A stretch of DNA of 64,000 bases, taken from positions 217,001-281,000 of the forward strand of contig CAUYUJ010012102.1 of NCBI GenBank assembly GCA_963575745.1. The letters are read 5' to 3'. Below, piece by piece: positions 1 through 9,858 of the stretch. Every line of letters begins with the position of its first letter. Position 1 is the stretch's first letter. The translations under genes were made by a program, and so were the position numbers. Below the pieces are notes generated by a model that was not told the origin of the DNA, did no database searches, and saw only the letters and a list, made by a program, of their open reading frames with translations. The stretch comes from Prorocentrum cordatum (Eukaryota > Sar > Dinophyceae > Prorocentrales > Prorocentraceae).

Positions 1-1
1 A

Positions 2-3000
2 TGGAAGGCAGACGTCAATGACCACTATCATGAGACGGCGGGACTCATTGCCGAGAAGACGAAGCAGTATTTCGGACGGGACCCGCTCACACCTTGCAAC
101 GCCACAATCTCAGAGGCCAGCATGCGATTATTGCGACTGCGCAGATATGCCGAGAGCTCCACGCGGACCTACGCGAACAATGGGGATCCAGCACCACTAG
201 AAGTGTTCCGCAAGAGGCTCTGCTACGAGGCGTCGGTCTACGCCCGCGCTGAAGACAGCTGGTTTAGCTCAGTGGCAGCCCTGGCGGGCGCCTGCCAGCT
301 CAGCCGCGCCACCGGCTGCCTCGGCATCGCGCACGACGCCGCAAGGCTTTTCATTGCCCACACTAGGGACACGTTCAGGCACCAGCTGAGTACCGACCGC
401 AATCAGTACTTCCACGACCTCGGTAGCAAATTGACGGACAGCAGAACAGCAAGAGACGCCAGGACCGAGTGGCAGCTGACCAAGAAGATTCTGACCCACG
501 GCGGCCGCAAACCAAAATACGTCAGCGCGCTACCCACCATGCAGCAGCCCGACGGTACCATCATGGGCAGCCAGAGCGAGATCAGCCGCGCCACGCTGCA
601 GCACTTCGCCAAGATCGAGTCAGCAGACATCAGGGATAAGTACGACCTCGCGGACCGCTACAACTGCAGCCGTACCCGCAGATCACCACCCGACGAGGTT
701 TCGCAGCACCTGCACACGACACTCAACGACCTGGTGGAGAGCTTCGCGGACGGCAAGAAGGGCCGAGCAGGAGGACCCGATGGCAACCTGGACGACATCC
801 TCAAGCTCGCGCCTGAGGAGACGGCCCGCCACTGGTATCCTGTCGTCCTGAAGACGATCTTGCGGGGCCGCGAACCAATCCAATTCAAGGCAGGTATTGC
901 AGTGAAGCTTTACAAGGGCAGTGGCACGAGGGCCCTACTGGAGTACTACAAGTCGATCCTCCTCAACAATACGGTGGCCAAGCACTACCACAAGTGGCTC
1001 CGCTCAACGACGTTGAAGGTCTGCAGCTGCCTGCTGAGAGTCACCCAGCATGGCGGAATCCCGAAGAAGCCAGGTGCGTACTCCACCCACACCATCAAAG
1101 CGTTCTTCGGGATCTGCAGGCGAATGCGTCTCAGCGCCGTCGGCATCCTGTTGGACCTCCGACAGGCCTTCTACTCTGTCATTCGCGAGTTCGTGCTGGG
1201 GCGGGAGGGTGAGAAGCCCTGGCTTCAAAAGGTGATGGCAGGAGGCGACCCACCTGAATGGCTCATGCCCGCCATCCAGCAGTTGATCTCGGCACCAGGC
1301 TACTTGACGCTCAACGACGTAGACGAGAACCTACGATTTCAGCTGGAAGAAGCACACGACATGACATTCTTCCAAGTACGGGGAGATGAGCTTTGCGCGG
1401 AGAGCCGCAAGGGCACACGCCCAGGCAACGGCCTGGCCGACCTCATCTTCAACATCAGCTTCGCGCACGCCCTGGGGCCGCTGGAGCAGGAGCTACACTC
1501 GGGAGGGTATGCATTGCAGCTACCACCAGCGGGAGATCAAGCCATCACCACTACAGGCCAGCTCCGAGGTCACGAAGGGACCCTGCCAGAAGTTTCCTTC
1601 ATGGACGATGCACCATTCCTGTGCGTACTCAGGAATAACACGAAAATCGAGAGCAGCATCTTTGATATATTGTCCATCGCCGCGGGGAGACTCAAAACCT
1701 TCGGGCACGACCTACACCCCAAGAAGACCAAAGCTCTGTTGCATATAGTCGGGCACGCCAAACAACATATCAAGGCGAGGATCTTCAAGACAAGCCCCAT
1801 CACATTGCATCGCGAGGATTGCCAGCTGCTGACCAGCATTGATGCCACCACAGCTGAGGTCACGTCTCAGGGACTCACATTGGGCAATATTGTGGCAAGT
1901 GACGGCGGTGAGGGACCGAACCTTATGAGACGCATCATCGATCACAGATCTGCAGAGGGGCCCTTGAAGAAGTCCATCTTCCGTCTGCCGCACATCGACC
2001 TCAAAGCCAAGATGCTGTACCTCACGGCACTGGCGCTGAGCAAGCTGACCTACGACTGCGAAGTATGGGGGCCGCTGACAGTACAACAGAAGCAGATGCT
2101 GCAGAGCAGACACATGGCGAGCCTTCGAGCCGCCGCACGGCAACAGCGACACGGTGCGGGGCAAGTACATACCTTGGATGACGAAATATATTTGATATGT
2201 GACGAAGTACCGATTCACATGTATCTGCGCCGACGGCGCCTGATGTACCTGGTCAGAATGGTGCATGCGGACACGCCCTTCCTCCGCCGCCTCATCGACG
2301 AGCTCTGGGAGGACAGTAAAGCCTGGAATGTACTTATCGTCGAGGATCTGGATTGGATAAGAAGATTCCTACTAGACGACGAGGACATTGGCTGCGACAT
2401 CAGGGGCCTGGTACGATGGTTACGAACACAGCAAGAGCAAGCCGCACAAGCCATGATTACGCGTGCATGGCTCAGGTACAAGTCATGGCAGCACGACATA
2501 TATCGACATCGGATATGGCAAAGGCAGTTGCACCGGCTAGCGCAAGACTTTGGACTGACCACGCCCAACTTCGACGGACGGCCACCTACACAACACAGTG
2601 GCTACATATGCTATGAGTGTGGCAAGATCCTAAAAACTCGGGGAGCATGGAAGCGCCACCGCACCATGGAGCACATCGGCTATGACCTCCCCGAACTACT
2701 CGCCCGTTCGACAACCTGCCCAGGGTGCGGGAAGGACTTCATCACGCGATCGCGCATACTCAAGCACCTGAGAAGGTGCCCCAGGTGCCTGGCTGTACTC
2801 CAAGCAATTGAAGTTCCAATGGATTTGCAGGAGGCAGCCGAACGCCGTGAAGAAGAACGAAAGGCGGTGGCGACGAGGAAGGCAATGGGTCATGGAGCTA
2901 CTAAGGCGTTGGTGCCTGCGCAACAGATCATACACATCAAGCTCGCCGACCACATCGAACAGCATCAGCTCCAGCTCTCGCCTGCGCCGCCCACAGCAGC

Positions 3001-3091
3001 GGCCCCTCAAGCAGTGACGCCGCCAGCAAGGATATTCACACCGTGCAGGCCCATGGTTACTACTGCTATGTTTTTGCTGCCCCTTTTTTGA
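2..3091 (+). CDS. LINE reverse transcriptase with C-terminal C2H2 zinc fingers (5' partial)
   Basis: The protein copies element RNA into DNA during target-primed retrotransposition. Counting from the first ATG (base 122), motif A is GILLDLRQAFYS at about residues 342-353, motif B is GTRPGNGLADLIFN near 431-444, and the catalytic motif C is FMDD at 493-496 (bases 1598-1609), a variant of the usual F/YxDD. Two zinc fingers follow: CYECGK...H...H from about base 2609, and CPGCGK...H...C near 2717-2790, likely nucleic-acid binding. The frame is open upstream of base 122 to the window edge, so 122 is probably not the true start. The frame ends at TGA 3089-3091 but stays open after it into the next domain. 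Assignment to non-LTR RT is firm; activity is unknown. Confidence 0.85.
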   Translation, partial: WKADVNDHYHETAGLIAEKTKQYFGRDPLTPCNATISEASMRLLRLRRYAESSTRTYANNGDPAPLEVFRKRLCYEASVYARAEDSWFSSVAALAGACQLSRATGCLGIAHDAARLFIAHTRDTFRHQLSTDRNQYFHDLGSKLTDSRTARDARTEWQLTKKILTHGGRKPKYVSALPTMQQPDGTIMGSQSEISRATLQHFAKIESADIRDKYDLADRYNCSRTRRSPPDEVSQHLHTTLNDLVESFADGKKGRAGGPDGNLDDILKLAPEETARHWYPVVLKTILRGREPIQFKAGIAVKLYKGSGTRALLEYYKSILLNNTVAKHYHKWLRSTTLKVCSCLLRVTQHGGIPKKPGAYSTHTIKAFFGICRRMRLSAVGILLDLRQAFYSVIREFVLGREGEKPWLQKVMAGGDPPEWLMPAIQQLISAPGYLTLNDVDENLRFQLEEAHDMTFFQVRGDELCAESRKGTRPGNGLADLIFNISFAHALGPLEQELHSGGYALQLPPAGDQAITTTGQLRGHEGTLPEVSFMDDAPFLCVLRNNTKIESSIFDILSIAAGRLKTFGHDLHPKKTKALLHIVGHAKQHIKARIFKTSPITLHREDCQLLTSIDATTAEVTSQGLTLGNIVASDGGEGPNLMRRIIDHRSAEGPLKKSIFRLPHIDLKAKMLYLTALALSKLTYDCEVWGPLTVQQKQMLQSRHMASLRAAARQQRHGAGQVHTLDDEIYLICDEVPIHMYLRRRRLMYLVRMVHADTPFLRRLIDELWEDSKAWNVLIVEDLDWIRRFLLDDEDIGCDIRGLVRWLRTQQEQAAQAMITRAWLRYKSWQHDIYRHRIWQRQLHRLAQDFGLTTPNFDGRPPTQHSGYICYECGKILKTRGAWKRHRTMEHIGYDLPELLARSTTCPGCGKDFITRSRILKHLRRCPRCLAVLQAIEVPMDLQEAAERREEERKAVATRKAMGHGATKALVPAQQIIHIKLADHIEQHQLQLSPAPPTAAAPQAVTPPARIFTPCRPMVTTAMFLLPLF

Positions 3092-3130
3092 GGCAGACGC
3101 CGAGCGGAGGATTTCCAGTACCACTTCGAG

Positions 3131-3955
3131 ATGAACATTCGGGAATGCTATCTGGTAGTATTATCAATCGACGTGCAGATAGACCCCGACAGAGGAGACC
3201 TGACGAAGCCAGACGTCGTCGAGTTTTGGTGCGCGGCGATACGTCAGGGCAAAATCTTCGGCATTGTAGCTGGCCCTCCCTGCGAGACGCGGTGCTCATC
3301 GCGCTGGCATGCCGCCGAGGGAAAAGCTCCACGCCCATTACGTACACACGACTTCCCCTGGGGCATACAAGCAGCCAATCAAGCGGAGCTTCAACAGCTA
3401 GCACTAGCCAACGAGCTATATAGGACAGCTCTACTACTCATCACCACTGGCTTGCAGTACAATGTATCCGCTGTGCTCGAGCATCCTGCTCCAGCTACTT
3501 GGTGTCCTCAAGCGCCGAGCAGCTGGCAGCGAGCGGAGACGCTTTGGCTGCTGGAGCAGACGAACGTCGAACTACACTACATCGACCAGTGCCAGTTTGG
3601 GCAGGCCGCGCGAAAGCCAACATGTCTGATGGCGGTGCACCTCAGCGAACTCACACAAGAACTTGGGGCAGTACCTGGGGGACAGCGGTGCCGACATAAC
3701 GGACACGACAGAGCTTGCGGACGAGACGGCCAGGGCGGCTGGAGGACCGCCCCCCTCAAAGAATATCCTTCAAAGTTGTGCAAGGCAATGGCAACGGCCT
3801 TCGCAGCCCACTGGGGGCAGCTCGCTGACGAAGAGACATTGTGGGCCGAAACGGATGAATGCTATCACAGGTTTTATGCCCCCCTGGACTATTACATCGA
3901 GCCAGAGCAGCTGGGCCACGACTGTCACAGGACATGGGGTACCCACCGGCGCTAG
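3131..3955 (+). CDS. GPPCE-domain (methyltransferase-fold-like) C-terminal part of the LINE
   Basis: This 274-aa frame is the continuation of the reverse transcriptase frame after one TGA. Bases 3092-3130 are also open, so the domain probably starts before the ATG at 3131. Visible motifs are GIVAGPPCET (residues about 46-55), PRPLR, LEHPA and a C-terminal KEYPSKLCKAMATAF. GPPC and LEHP resemble motifs IV and VI of C5-cytosine methyltransferases, and the residues around the TGA (LF-stop-GRRR) resemble a motif-I-like loop. I infer a methyltransferase-like fold but not activity: the motif context is divergent and no target-recognition region was identified. It lies immediately downstream of the RT zinc fingers, which fits a single polyprotein broken by a nonsense mutation, or read through. 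Confidence 0.55.
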   Translation: MNIRECYLVVLSIDVQIDPDRGDLTKPDVVEFWCAAIRQGKIFGIVAGPPCETRCSSRWHAAEGKAPRPLRTHDFPWGIQAANQAELQQLALANELYRTALLLITTGLQYNVSAVLEHPAPATWCPQAPSSWQRAETLWLLEQTNVELHYIDQCQFGQAARKPTCLMAVHLSELTQELGAVPGGQRCRHNGHDRACGRDGQGGWRTAPLKEYPSKLCKAMATAFAAHWGQLADEETLWAETDECYHRFYAPLDYYIEPEQLGHDCHRTWGTHRR

Positions 3956-4793
3956 CAGTTGGCACTGCAGCGCGCGGTACTACGACTGCCTGCACAAATA
4001 TTTGGGATAAATTGTTGTCTGTATTATTTCGTTTTTGCCAGTCCACGGGACGGACCATCAGATTGCAGATTGGTGCACAGATTATTGGCAGCTTACAGAT
4101 TGGATTGCAGTTTGTATTACAGAATGGTGTACAGATTGGTAATATTACAGAGTGGCAGCAGGCGAGAGAGGGTCAGCGTACCCACTGTATGTACTCAAAC
4201 TGGGAGTGACCTGAGAGGATATTTGTTCATCAGCATGGCTGCGTCATGGACTGCGATTGCGTGCCATTCTCGAGGGGGGGGGACCCGTAGCGCCCATGCG
4301 GGTGGGCACGATCCCTCAATGGCGACGGAGCGTGCCCCCCCCTCGAGTATTTCTATTGGATCTTTATTGGTTTCTTTCAACTTTGGCATCTGCTTTTATG
4401 AGTATCTAGCGCCCTGGGTAAGGGCAGCATAGCGCCCAGGCCCCACCGTATATGTTTCGACATCTCTGGACATCTCTTCGCAGGCGGGCAGCAAGACCGT
4501 CGAGAGTACCCAGACCCGCGCAACTACATTGCAAGCAGGTCAAGCAGTATCAGCGAGCAGCATGTGGGAGCCGAGCATCCCAGTCCAATGCAGCGTGGAG
4601 TCAAGCACCATCATGTCGACCAGTACGTTTGGGTCAAGCACATCATGTGGTGGTGCTACTGAGACAAGTATGACTACGGGCCCTATGCTGCACTATTTCG
4701 AACACCACAGGCATGGGCACGGTCACTGTGGATACGGCAGTACATTCGTGGCAAAGAGCTTTCTCGGCGACAAGCACTACGGCGTCATGGCTT
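3956..4793. other. No supported gene; degenerate ACAGATTGG repeat and a G/C hairpin
   Basis: Bases about 4050-4160 hold six or more loose copies of CAGATTGG/ACAGATTGG. Bases 4269-4348 form a hairpin between CTCGAGGGGGGGG and CCCCCCCCTCGAG around an AGCGCCC-rich loop. The open frame 4529-4795 encodes a Ser/Thr/His-rich sequence with no recognisable motif. This could be the 3' region of the left LINE. Confidence 0.4.
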
Positions 4794-4932
4794 AAGTCCT
4801 GAGGAAGCCCCGAATGCGTGGGAAGACCTCAGGCAGCGTCGCCAAGTTTTGCTTGGGTTAGGACGCAAGTCCTGGGGAAGCCCCGAATGCGAGGGAACAC
4901 CCCAGGCACAGGTCGCTACGTTTTGCTGTGGG
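4794..4932. repeat. Imperfect direct repeat, two units, period 73
   Basis: AAGTCCTGAGGAAGCCCCGA at 4794 recurs as AAGTCCTGGGGAAGCCCCGA at 4867. Both copies continue through a CAGG...CGTCGC/GGTCGC stretch to GTTTTGCT. Confidence 0.75.
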
Positions 4933-6350
4933 TATCCTGGCGGTGACTGGTTACATACAACTCGGAGGACACCAGCTGGCTGGAAGCGGGCGATCCACAC
5001 GACGCCGCCGCACTACTGTCCGACACTGACATCATACCCAGCACGGCCCTGCACACCTTTTGTCAAGTCAACGCTGCCCTGGTGAGGCATGGATCAAACT
5101 TCGAGACGGGCTCGAAGGGCGGGGGGGAAGGACGAGTACTTCCCGCGCCCACCAGGGGGGATGGTGAGGGGCAGGGGGGGGGGGTAGGACGGCCACTACC
5201 TGCGCCCCCGCGGTCCGCCCTAGCTCGCCACCCCCACCATTCCCATGGAGAAGGAGGAGCTACCCGAGCGCCCGAGGGCGAAGCACAGGACAGCCGAGAC
5301 ATTCCACCCCGACAATAAGAAGTACCAGGCCTGGGGTTCGCCCCCACCGAGGGCACTGTGACCCCTAGCCATAGCGGGACGAGGTGGGACAGCCAAGACC
5401 CCCACTTGAAGTCGGTGCATGGAGGCCATGGACGCCCACGACCATCAACACAACACCAGCAACGAGCCGACTCCCCAACGACCCAACCAGCACGCTCCAC
5501 AACCCACACTCAACCAACAAACAAACGACCGCCACATCACAACCGCTCCTCTACATCAGCGCCTACCTGTACTGTAGCGTCGGGGGCGACATGACTGAGG
5601 GCATTGGATATACCACGGCTGGTTACTATGATGACCAGCAGGACTGGACATGGCATATGCAGGAGTACCACCTCGACCAGCACGACTGGGACGAGGAATA
5701 CAAGCTCGAGCACTACAGAGTCAAGCAGTACTGCAGGCTCGAGCACATCAGAGCCTACCAGAGGAGAAAGGGCAGCCTGCCCCTCGGCGTGGGATGCACA
5801 GCGCGAGGCGCCGAAGGGTGTATCCCCGCCGCCCTCGCGTGGCATGCGAGGGGCCGAGGCCAGCTGGCCCTAGTCGGCGCGTTGATGAGAGAGCAGCCGC
5901 CAGTGCAAGCCTGCTTGAGCCCGCGAGCGGCTCGGCGAGCCTCCACAGCGCGCTGCGCCGAAGGGTGGAGGTCGCCACTGCGGGGGGCAGCCAGCCACCC
6001 GAAGCAGCCCCCACGGCGGCTGGGCTCAGCGCGCCGCGCCGAAGGGAGCCCAGCCGCCACCGTGCGGCCGCCGGCCCACGAAGAGGCCGTCGGCCTGGCC
6101 GTGCGCCGTGCCGCGCTGCCTGACGCCCGCGGGCGCGGGCGCGCGCGGCGCCCGCCCAGGGGCCCTGACGGGCCCCTCTTTTTTCTGAAACCCGGCCCCC
6201 CCTCCTTCCTCTGAGGTTTAAGTCTGGCCCCTGGTCCTCCCTGCTCTCCTCGGGGTCGGGTTCCCGGGGCCGCTGTTCGAGTGCCCGCACGGCCCTTGCG
6301 GGCCGCTGCGGCGCGCTCCGCGCCCGCGGGGCGCGCGACAAGACGCCGCG
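4933..6350. other. GC-rich sequence without a supported gene
   Basis: A frame at 5384-6214 contains an acidic, aromatic stretch at 5591-5770 (many Asp, Glu, Tyr, Trp and His) that could be an exon, but nothing identifies it. From about 5780 the DNA is very GC-rich and repeats the block GCGCCGAAGGG near 5810, 5958 and 6037, so the long frames on both strands there are probably compositional. Confidence 0.35.
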
Positions 6351-6505
6351 TAGCGAGAAACGTCAGAAACGTCAGGAGGAGCGGAGGAGGAGAAGGATTC
6401 AGTGGGCTAAATGCAAAGCGACAGGGGATTCGCGCGGGAGACAGGCTAGTCAGAAGAGCCTGAAGAGAAGACGGGGGAGGACGGAAGGAGGAGCGGGGCC
6501 GTCTG

Positions 6506-6952
6506 CAGGAGGAGGAGGAGGAGGAGGAGGAGGAGGAGGAGGAGGAGCGGAAGAAGAGGGGCAGGATAGGGAGGAGGAGGGAGGAGGAGGAGGAGGAGGA
6601 GGAGGAGGAGGAGGAGGGAGGGGAGGAGGAGGAGAGGAGGAGGAGAGGAGGAGGGGAGGAGGAGGAGGAGGAGGAGGGGGGGGGGGAGGATCGGGAACAG
6701 CAGTCGGGGGCTGCGGGGTGCAGCCCCCGACGCAGCCGCCGCGCCCACGAGGGCGGCGGCCCGACGAGGGTCAAGCGGGGCCACCCCAGGCCCCAGACCC
6801 AAGGTGGGCCTGCTTTCCACCACCACCATAAGGTGGAAAGGGGGAAGGAGGAGAACGAGGAGGAGGACGAGGAGGAGGAGGAGGATGAGGAAGATACGAA
6901 GAGGAGGAGGAGGAGGAGGAGGAGGAGGAGGAGGAGGAGGAGGAGGAGGATT
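6506..6952. repeat. (GGA)n tracts, interrupted
   Basis: Purine-rich GGA/GAG arrays lie at 6506-6549, 6571-6690 and 6846-6952. Between them, 6802-6845 carries GGTGGGCCTGCTTTCCACC, one arm of the FB-M foldback family. Poly-Arg, Glu and Gly frames here are artefacts. Confidence 0.9.
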
Positions 6953-7193
6953 TTTTTTGGCTCCACGCTCTCCTCTGAGCCCTTAAAAAGAACTGACGCC
7001 AGCTGCAACGAGGCGGTGCAGCAGGCCTGTACAGCGCGACCAGGGAGCGCAAGGAGACCGTGCTCCGCGCACCCTGGTCGGGGTAGGGGGCGCCGGAGCA
7101 CGTGCTCCGACGCCCAACCTACCCACCACCTACTCCATAGGTGGCCGCGGTTTCGGACCCCGGGACCCCCAGGACCGAAACCAAAAAGGGGAT

Positions 7194-7276
7194 CACGACA
7201 CGACGCGACACGACGGGGGGACGAAACGAACGACGCGACACGAACGACACGACACGAACGAACGACACGACAGAGA
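7194..7276. repeat. Degenerate ACGACACG short tandem repeat
   Basis: Successive ACGACGCGACACGACG / ACGAACGACACGACAC words with small variations. Confidence 0.7.
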
Positions 7277-7497
7277 CGAGCCGCCGGTCCCGCCCCAGGG
7301 CGGCGAGTGCTGGAGGGAACCAGCACCGCCCTGGGGGAGGCCACGGGACCTGGCGACCCCCCCGGGGGAAGGAAACCGCACTTTGGCGGCGTCCCCCGGG
7401 GTGCGGGGGATTTTCGCCCCTCGGGCCCGGCGCTCCCCGCCTGCGCCAGGAGGACCCTAGGGTCCCGACCCCTCCCCTACGGGAGGGGCCCCCTCGG

Positions 7498-7711
7498 GGG
7501 AGGAGGAGGAGGAGGAGGAGGAGGAGGAGGAGGAGGAGGAGGAGGAGGAGGAAGAGAGGAGGAGGAGGAGGAGGAGGAGGAGAGAGGAGGACGAGGAGGA
7601 GGACGAGGAGGAGAGGAGGAGGAGGAGGAGGACGAGGAGGAGGACGAGGAGGAGGACGAGGAGGACGAGGAGGAGGAGGAGGAGGACGAGGAGGAGGAGG
7701 AGGAGGACCCC
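7498..7711. repeat. (GGA)n / (GGACGA)n microsatellite
   Basis: More than 200 bases of GGA triplets with interspersed GAC. It is followed at 7731-7765 by GTTGGTGGTGGTGGGAAGAC, which resembles the opposite arm of FB-M, so 6802-7765 may be a large foldback with expanded purine filler. Confidence 0.9.
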
Positions 7712-7943
7712 CCTCCCCCTCCAAAACTTCTGTTGGTGGTGGTGGGAAGACAGGCTCATCAAACCTGCGCAGATCGAGGAGCACCCCCTGGCGTAGCCAC
7801 ACCCTCTGCACCCGGCGCGGCCTAATCGTGGGGATGCGCGGCAGGGGCGCAAGGGACCCTTAGGAAACCCGCGCGACAATGGTCCGAGCAAGGCCGGCCA
7901 GCGAACAAGGTGGGGGTGCGAGGCTGCCCGCCCATCCCTATGC

Positions 7944-7981
7944 TCTTTGGACGCCCGGAATGGGCACGGAAAGAATGGGTA
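7944..7981 (+). mobile_element. FB-A terminal fragment
   Basis: About 38 bases matching the first arm of FB-A (TTTGGACGCCCGGAATGGGC and onward), directly left of the FB-B insertion. It is a solo end or the remnant of another FB-A copy. Confidence 0.7.
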
Positions 7982-8162
7982 CTCCAGGTTTCGTAACAAA
8001 AGGGAGGGGGGTCTCATTTCGGGGGGGGTCTCTTCCAGGCTATCTTGGAGGGCCTGGGGTGGTCTGGGGACGATGTCTTGGAGGGTTCTCCCACGAGGGG
8101 GGGTCTAAAACTTCTCGTCTGGGAGGGTTGAGACCCCCTCCCTTTTATTACGAAATCTGGAG
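7982..8162. mobile_element. FB-B foldback element, copy 1 (TA target)
   Basis: The ends are CTCCAGGTTTCGTAACAAAA and its near reverse complement TTTTATTACGAAATCTGGAG, flanked by TA at 7980-7981 and 8163-8164. Length is 181. It shares its interior (TCTTCCAGGCTATCTTGGAG) with the copy at 50067. TA duplication and terminal inverted repeats fit a Tc1/mariner-type miniature element. It lies between two FB-A sequences. Confidence 0.85.
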
Positions 8163-8167
8163 TATGC

Positions 8168-8515
8168 TTTGGACGCCCGGAATGGGCACGGAAAGAATAG
8201 GTACAGTGTCCAGCAGCAGATGTTGTCCCAGACCAACAGCGGCCGCTGCTGGGCAGGCGGCCTCCCGTCTCAAATGGGGACACAGGCCGCGGCGGCGCGG
8301 ACAGCACGTCCTGTTCAAAACGAACCAGATCCGCTGTCGGGCGTTGTACGCATTCTTTCCGTGCCCATTTCTCGCCATCGCTCGGACGTCCATGTTTTGT
8401 GTGTTTTTCGGCTTCGTGCGTGGTTTTTTCGCCAAATGGTCAAGGATGTTCATCGATGGCCCTCGCCGAGAAAAACATGCAAACGTCCGAGCGATGCCAG
8501 GATTTCGTTCGTGCA
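8168..8515 (+). mobile_element. FB-A foldback element, copy 1, interrupted by FB-C
   Basis: It starts TTTGGACGCCCGGAATGGGC, continues through CAGCGGCCGCTGCTGGGCAG, and reaches the second arm CATTCTTTCCGTGCCCATTT, where FB-C (8371-8501) is inserted. The last residues resume after 8501. The 3' edge is approximate, inferred from the 213-bp length of the other copies. Confidence 0.8.
8371..8501 (+). mobile_element. FB-C foldback element nested in FB-A (TSD ATTT)
   Basis: It is 131 bases with ends CTCGCCATCGCTCGGACGT and ACGTCCGAGCGATGCCAGG. ATTT is present on both sides (8367-8370, 8502-8505), giving a 4-bp duplication of the FB-A end. Related copies are at 27165 and 46429, with diverged ones at 9859 and 23033. 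Confidence 0.85.
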
Positions 8516-8529
8516 GAATCCTTATGCGG

Positions 8530-8712
8530 GTTGACTGTACTTGCCGGCAGCCGGGGGCACGCCGCAAGCGGCCGCGGCAGCCTGGGCCGGGCGGGGCGCC
8601 TGCCAGGCGGCGCAGTAGCAGTGCGCGCAGAGGTCGTAGTCGCAGAGCCTGGGCACGGAAGAGCGCTGGGGCAACGGCATCCGCCACCTCGAGCATGGCG
8701 TGGAGCCTTCTC
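8530..8712 (-). CDS. Possible 3'-terminal exon, Cys-rich
   Basis: On the minus strand one frame reads ...VPRLCDYDLCAHCYCAAW... followed by an Ala/Pro-rich tail and a TAA at about 8522-8524. The close cysteines (CxxxxCxxCxC) could bind zinc, but the spacing matches no family I can name. No upstream exon or start was found; a 20-G tract lies at 8753-8772. Treat it as a weak exon candidate next to the FB-A/FB-C cluster. It could equally be a chance open frame in GC-rich DNA. Confidence 0.2.
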
Positions 8713-8752
8713 ACTCTAAGGAGACGTGTCCCCATACTGCTCTTTTCCTGTT

Positions 8753-8772
8753 GGGGGGGGGGGGGGGGGGGG
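8753..8772. repeat. Homopolymer G tract (about 20)
   Basis: An uninterrupted run of G after CTGTT; assembly length may be unreliable here. Confidence 0.9.
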
Positions 8773-8799
8773 CAAAAAGTTCGGGACTCTCTCAACTCC

Positions 8800-9858
8800 G
8801 GTTAAGAAGCGTGATGTCTGGGGTCTATTCTGGGTCTCACGGGGTCCTCGAAGTCGATCGCCATGCTTCTTCCCTAAACCCTCAGACAACGATTGTGATT
8901 GTCGGCCCCCCCGGGTGCCTCAACATGGCTCTGATACGGGCCAGCATCGCCTGAATTGGCTTGGGAAACCGCCCAGGATGTCCAATTTGAATCAAGATTG
9001 CCCCCAGGAAAAACCCAACGGCTCGTAGACAACCCCAGGATGGCTCCACGAATGTCCCAACACCCAACATCGTTGAAAGCATGAACCAACAGCGACCCCA
9101 ATTAGGGGTCCAGAGCAATTCAAAGCAGTTCTGAGCAGTGCACAGCAACGCAATACAAGACACTGCTTGGCAGTTGCTTGCCAAGGCTTGATTTGGATTT
9201 GTGGCTTGGCATTGCTTGGGATTACCTTGAATTGCTCGGTGTTGCTCAGTGTTGTTTTGCATTGAGAGTTGCAATGATTGGTGTTTTTTGGCGTTGCGTA
9301 GGACTGAGTCGGCATGGCATGGTAAGGCATGCGACACACCAAATAGGCAACCGAGGAAGGCTGGGACCGAGGAGCCTGAGGACAGGCAAGGAACTAGACG
9401 TGAGAGCCCGTGGAACATAACTGGGCAACCGGGGAAGAAAGGCATCGAAACCAGAACCGAGGAATGGCCAGAGTCACCTAACTACATCGACCTCGCGAGC
9501 AACGGTTCTTCCATAAACAAGTAAGGATCCTCAGGCAAAGACTCATTCGGAACATGTGTTTGTTATGTTGTTTCCCTTGTCGCCCTGCGAGTTCACATGG
9601 CACTATTCTTCCCGAGAGCGCCCGAAGAGAACCCAGGCCCCATGAAGCCTCCAGAACGCTCGCAGAGAGCCCATCCCCAGGGTCCATTCGGCATGTGCGG
9701 GGCCATGATGTTGCCCCATCTAGACGAGGTGGGAAGAATTCGCAGGAGGAACTGGGTGAAGAGGCTTGAGCTGAAGGAAGTGGATGACGACGATACCGGG
9801 GTGGACTCCTGCTGGGAGGGAAGAGGAGGATGAGACGAGAACCGCAAGAAGTGCACAC
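8800..9858. other. No supported gene; TTGCT/AGCAA word-rich stretch
   Basis: Bases 9110-9280 are dense in short words such as CAGAGCAATT, AGCAGT and ATTGCTTGG, first in one orientation and then the other, forming a loose inverted repeat. Nothing else is identifiable. Confidence 0.35.

Larger units (their letters stand above)
1..3955 (+). mobile_element. LINE-type retrotransposon, 5' end outside the window
   Basis: The reading frame starting at base 2 is open from the window edge, so the element's upstream part (expected to include an endonuclease) lies outside. What remains is a reverse transcriptase, two zinc fingers and a methyltransferase-fold-like domain, all in one frame and split by a single TGA at 3089-3091. 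I see no LTRs. The 3' boundary is not defined; 3955 is only the last codon, and no target-site duplication or tail could be recognised downstream. Confidence 0.8.

Noticed and set aside
3089-3091. TGA as a reassigned sense codon
   Set aside because: Dinoflagellate nuclear genes use the standard code, and the second LINE has TAA stops and frameshifts too, so ordinary decay explains it.
5384-6214. 276-aa plus-strand frame
   Set aside because: Only the part at 5591-5770 looks protein-like; the rest is Ala/Arg-rich translation of GC-rich repeats, with equally long frames on the other strand.
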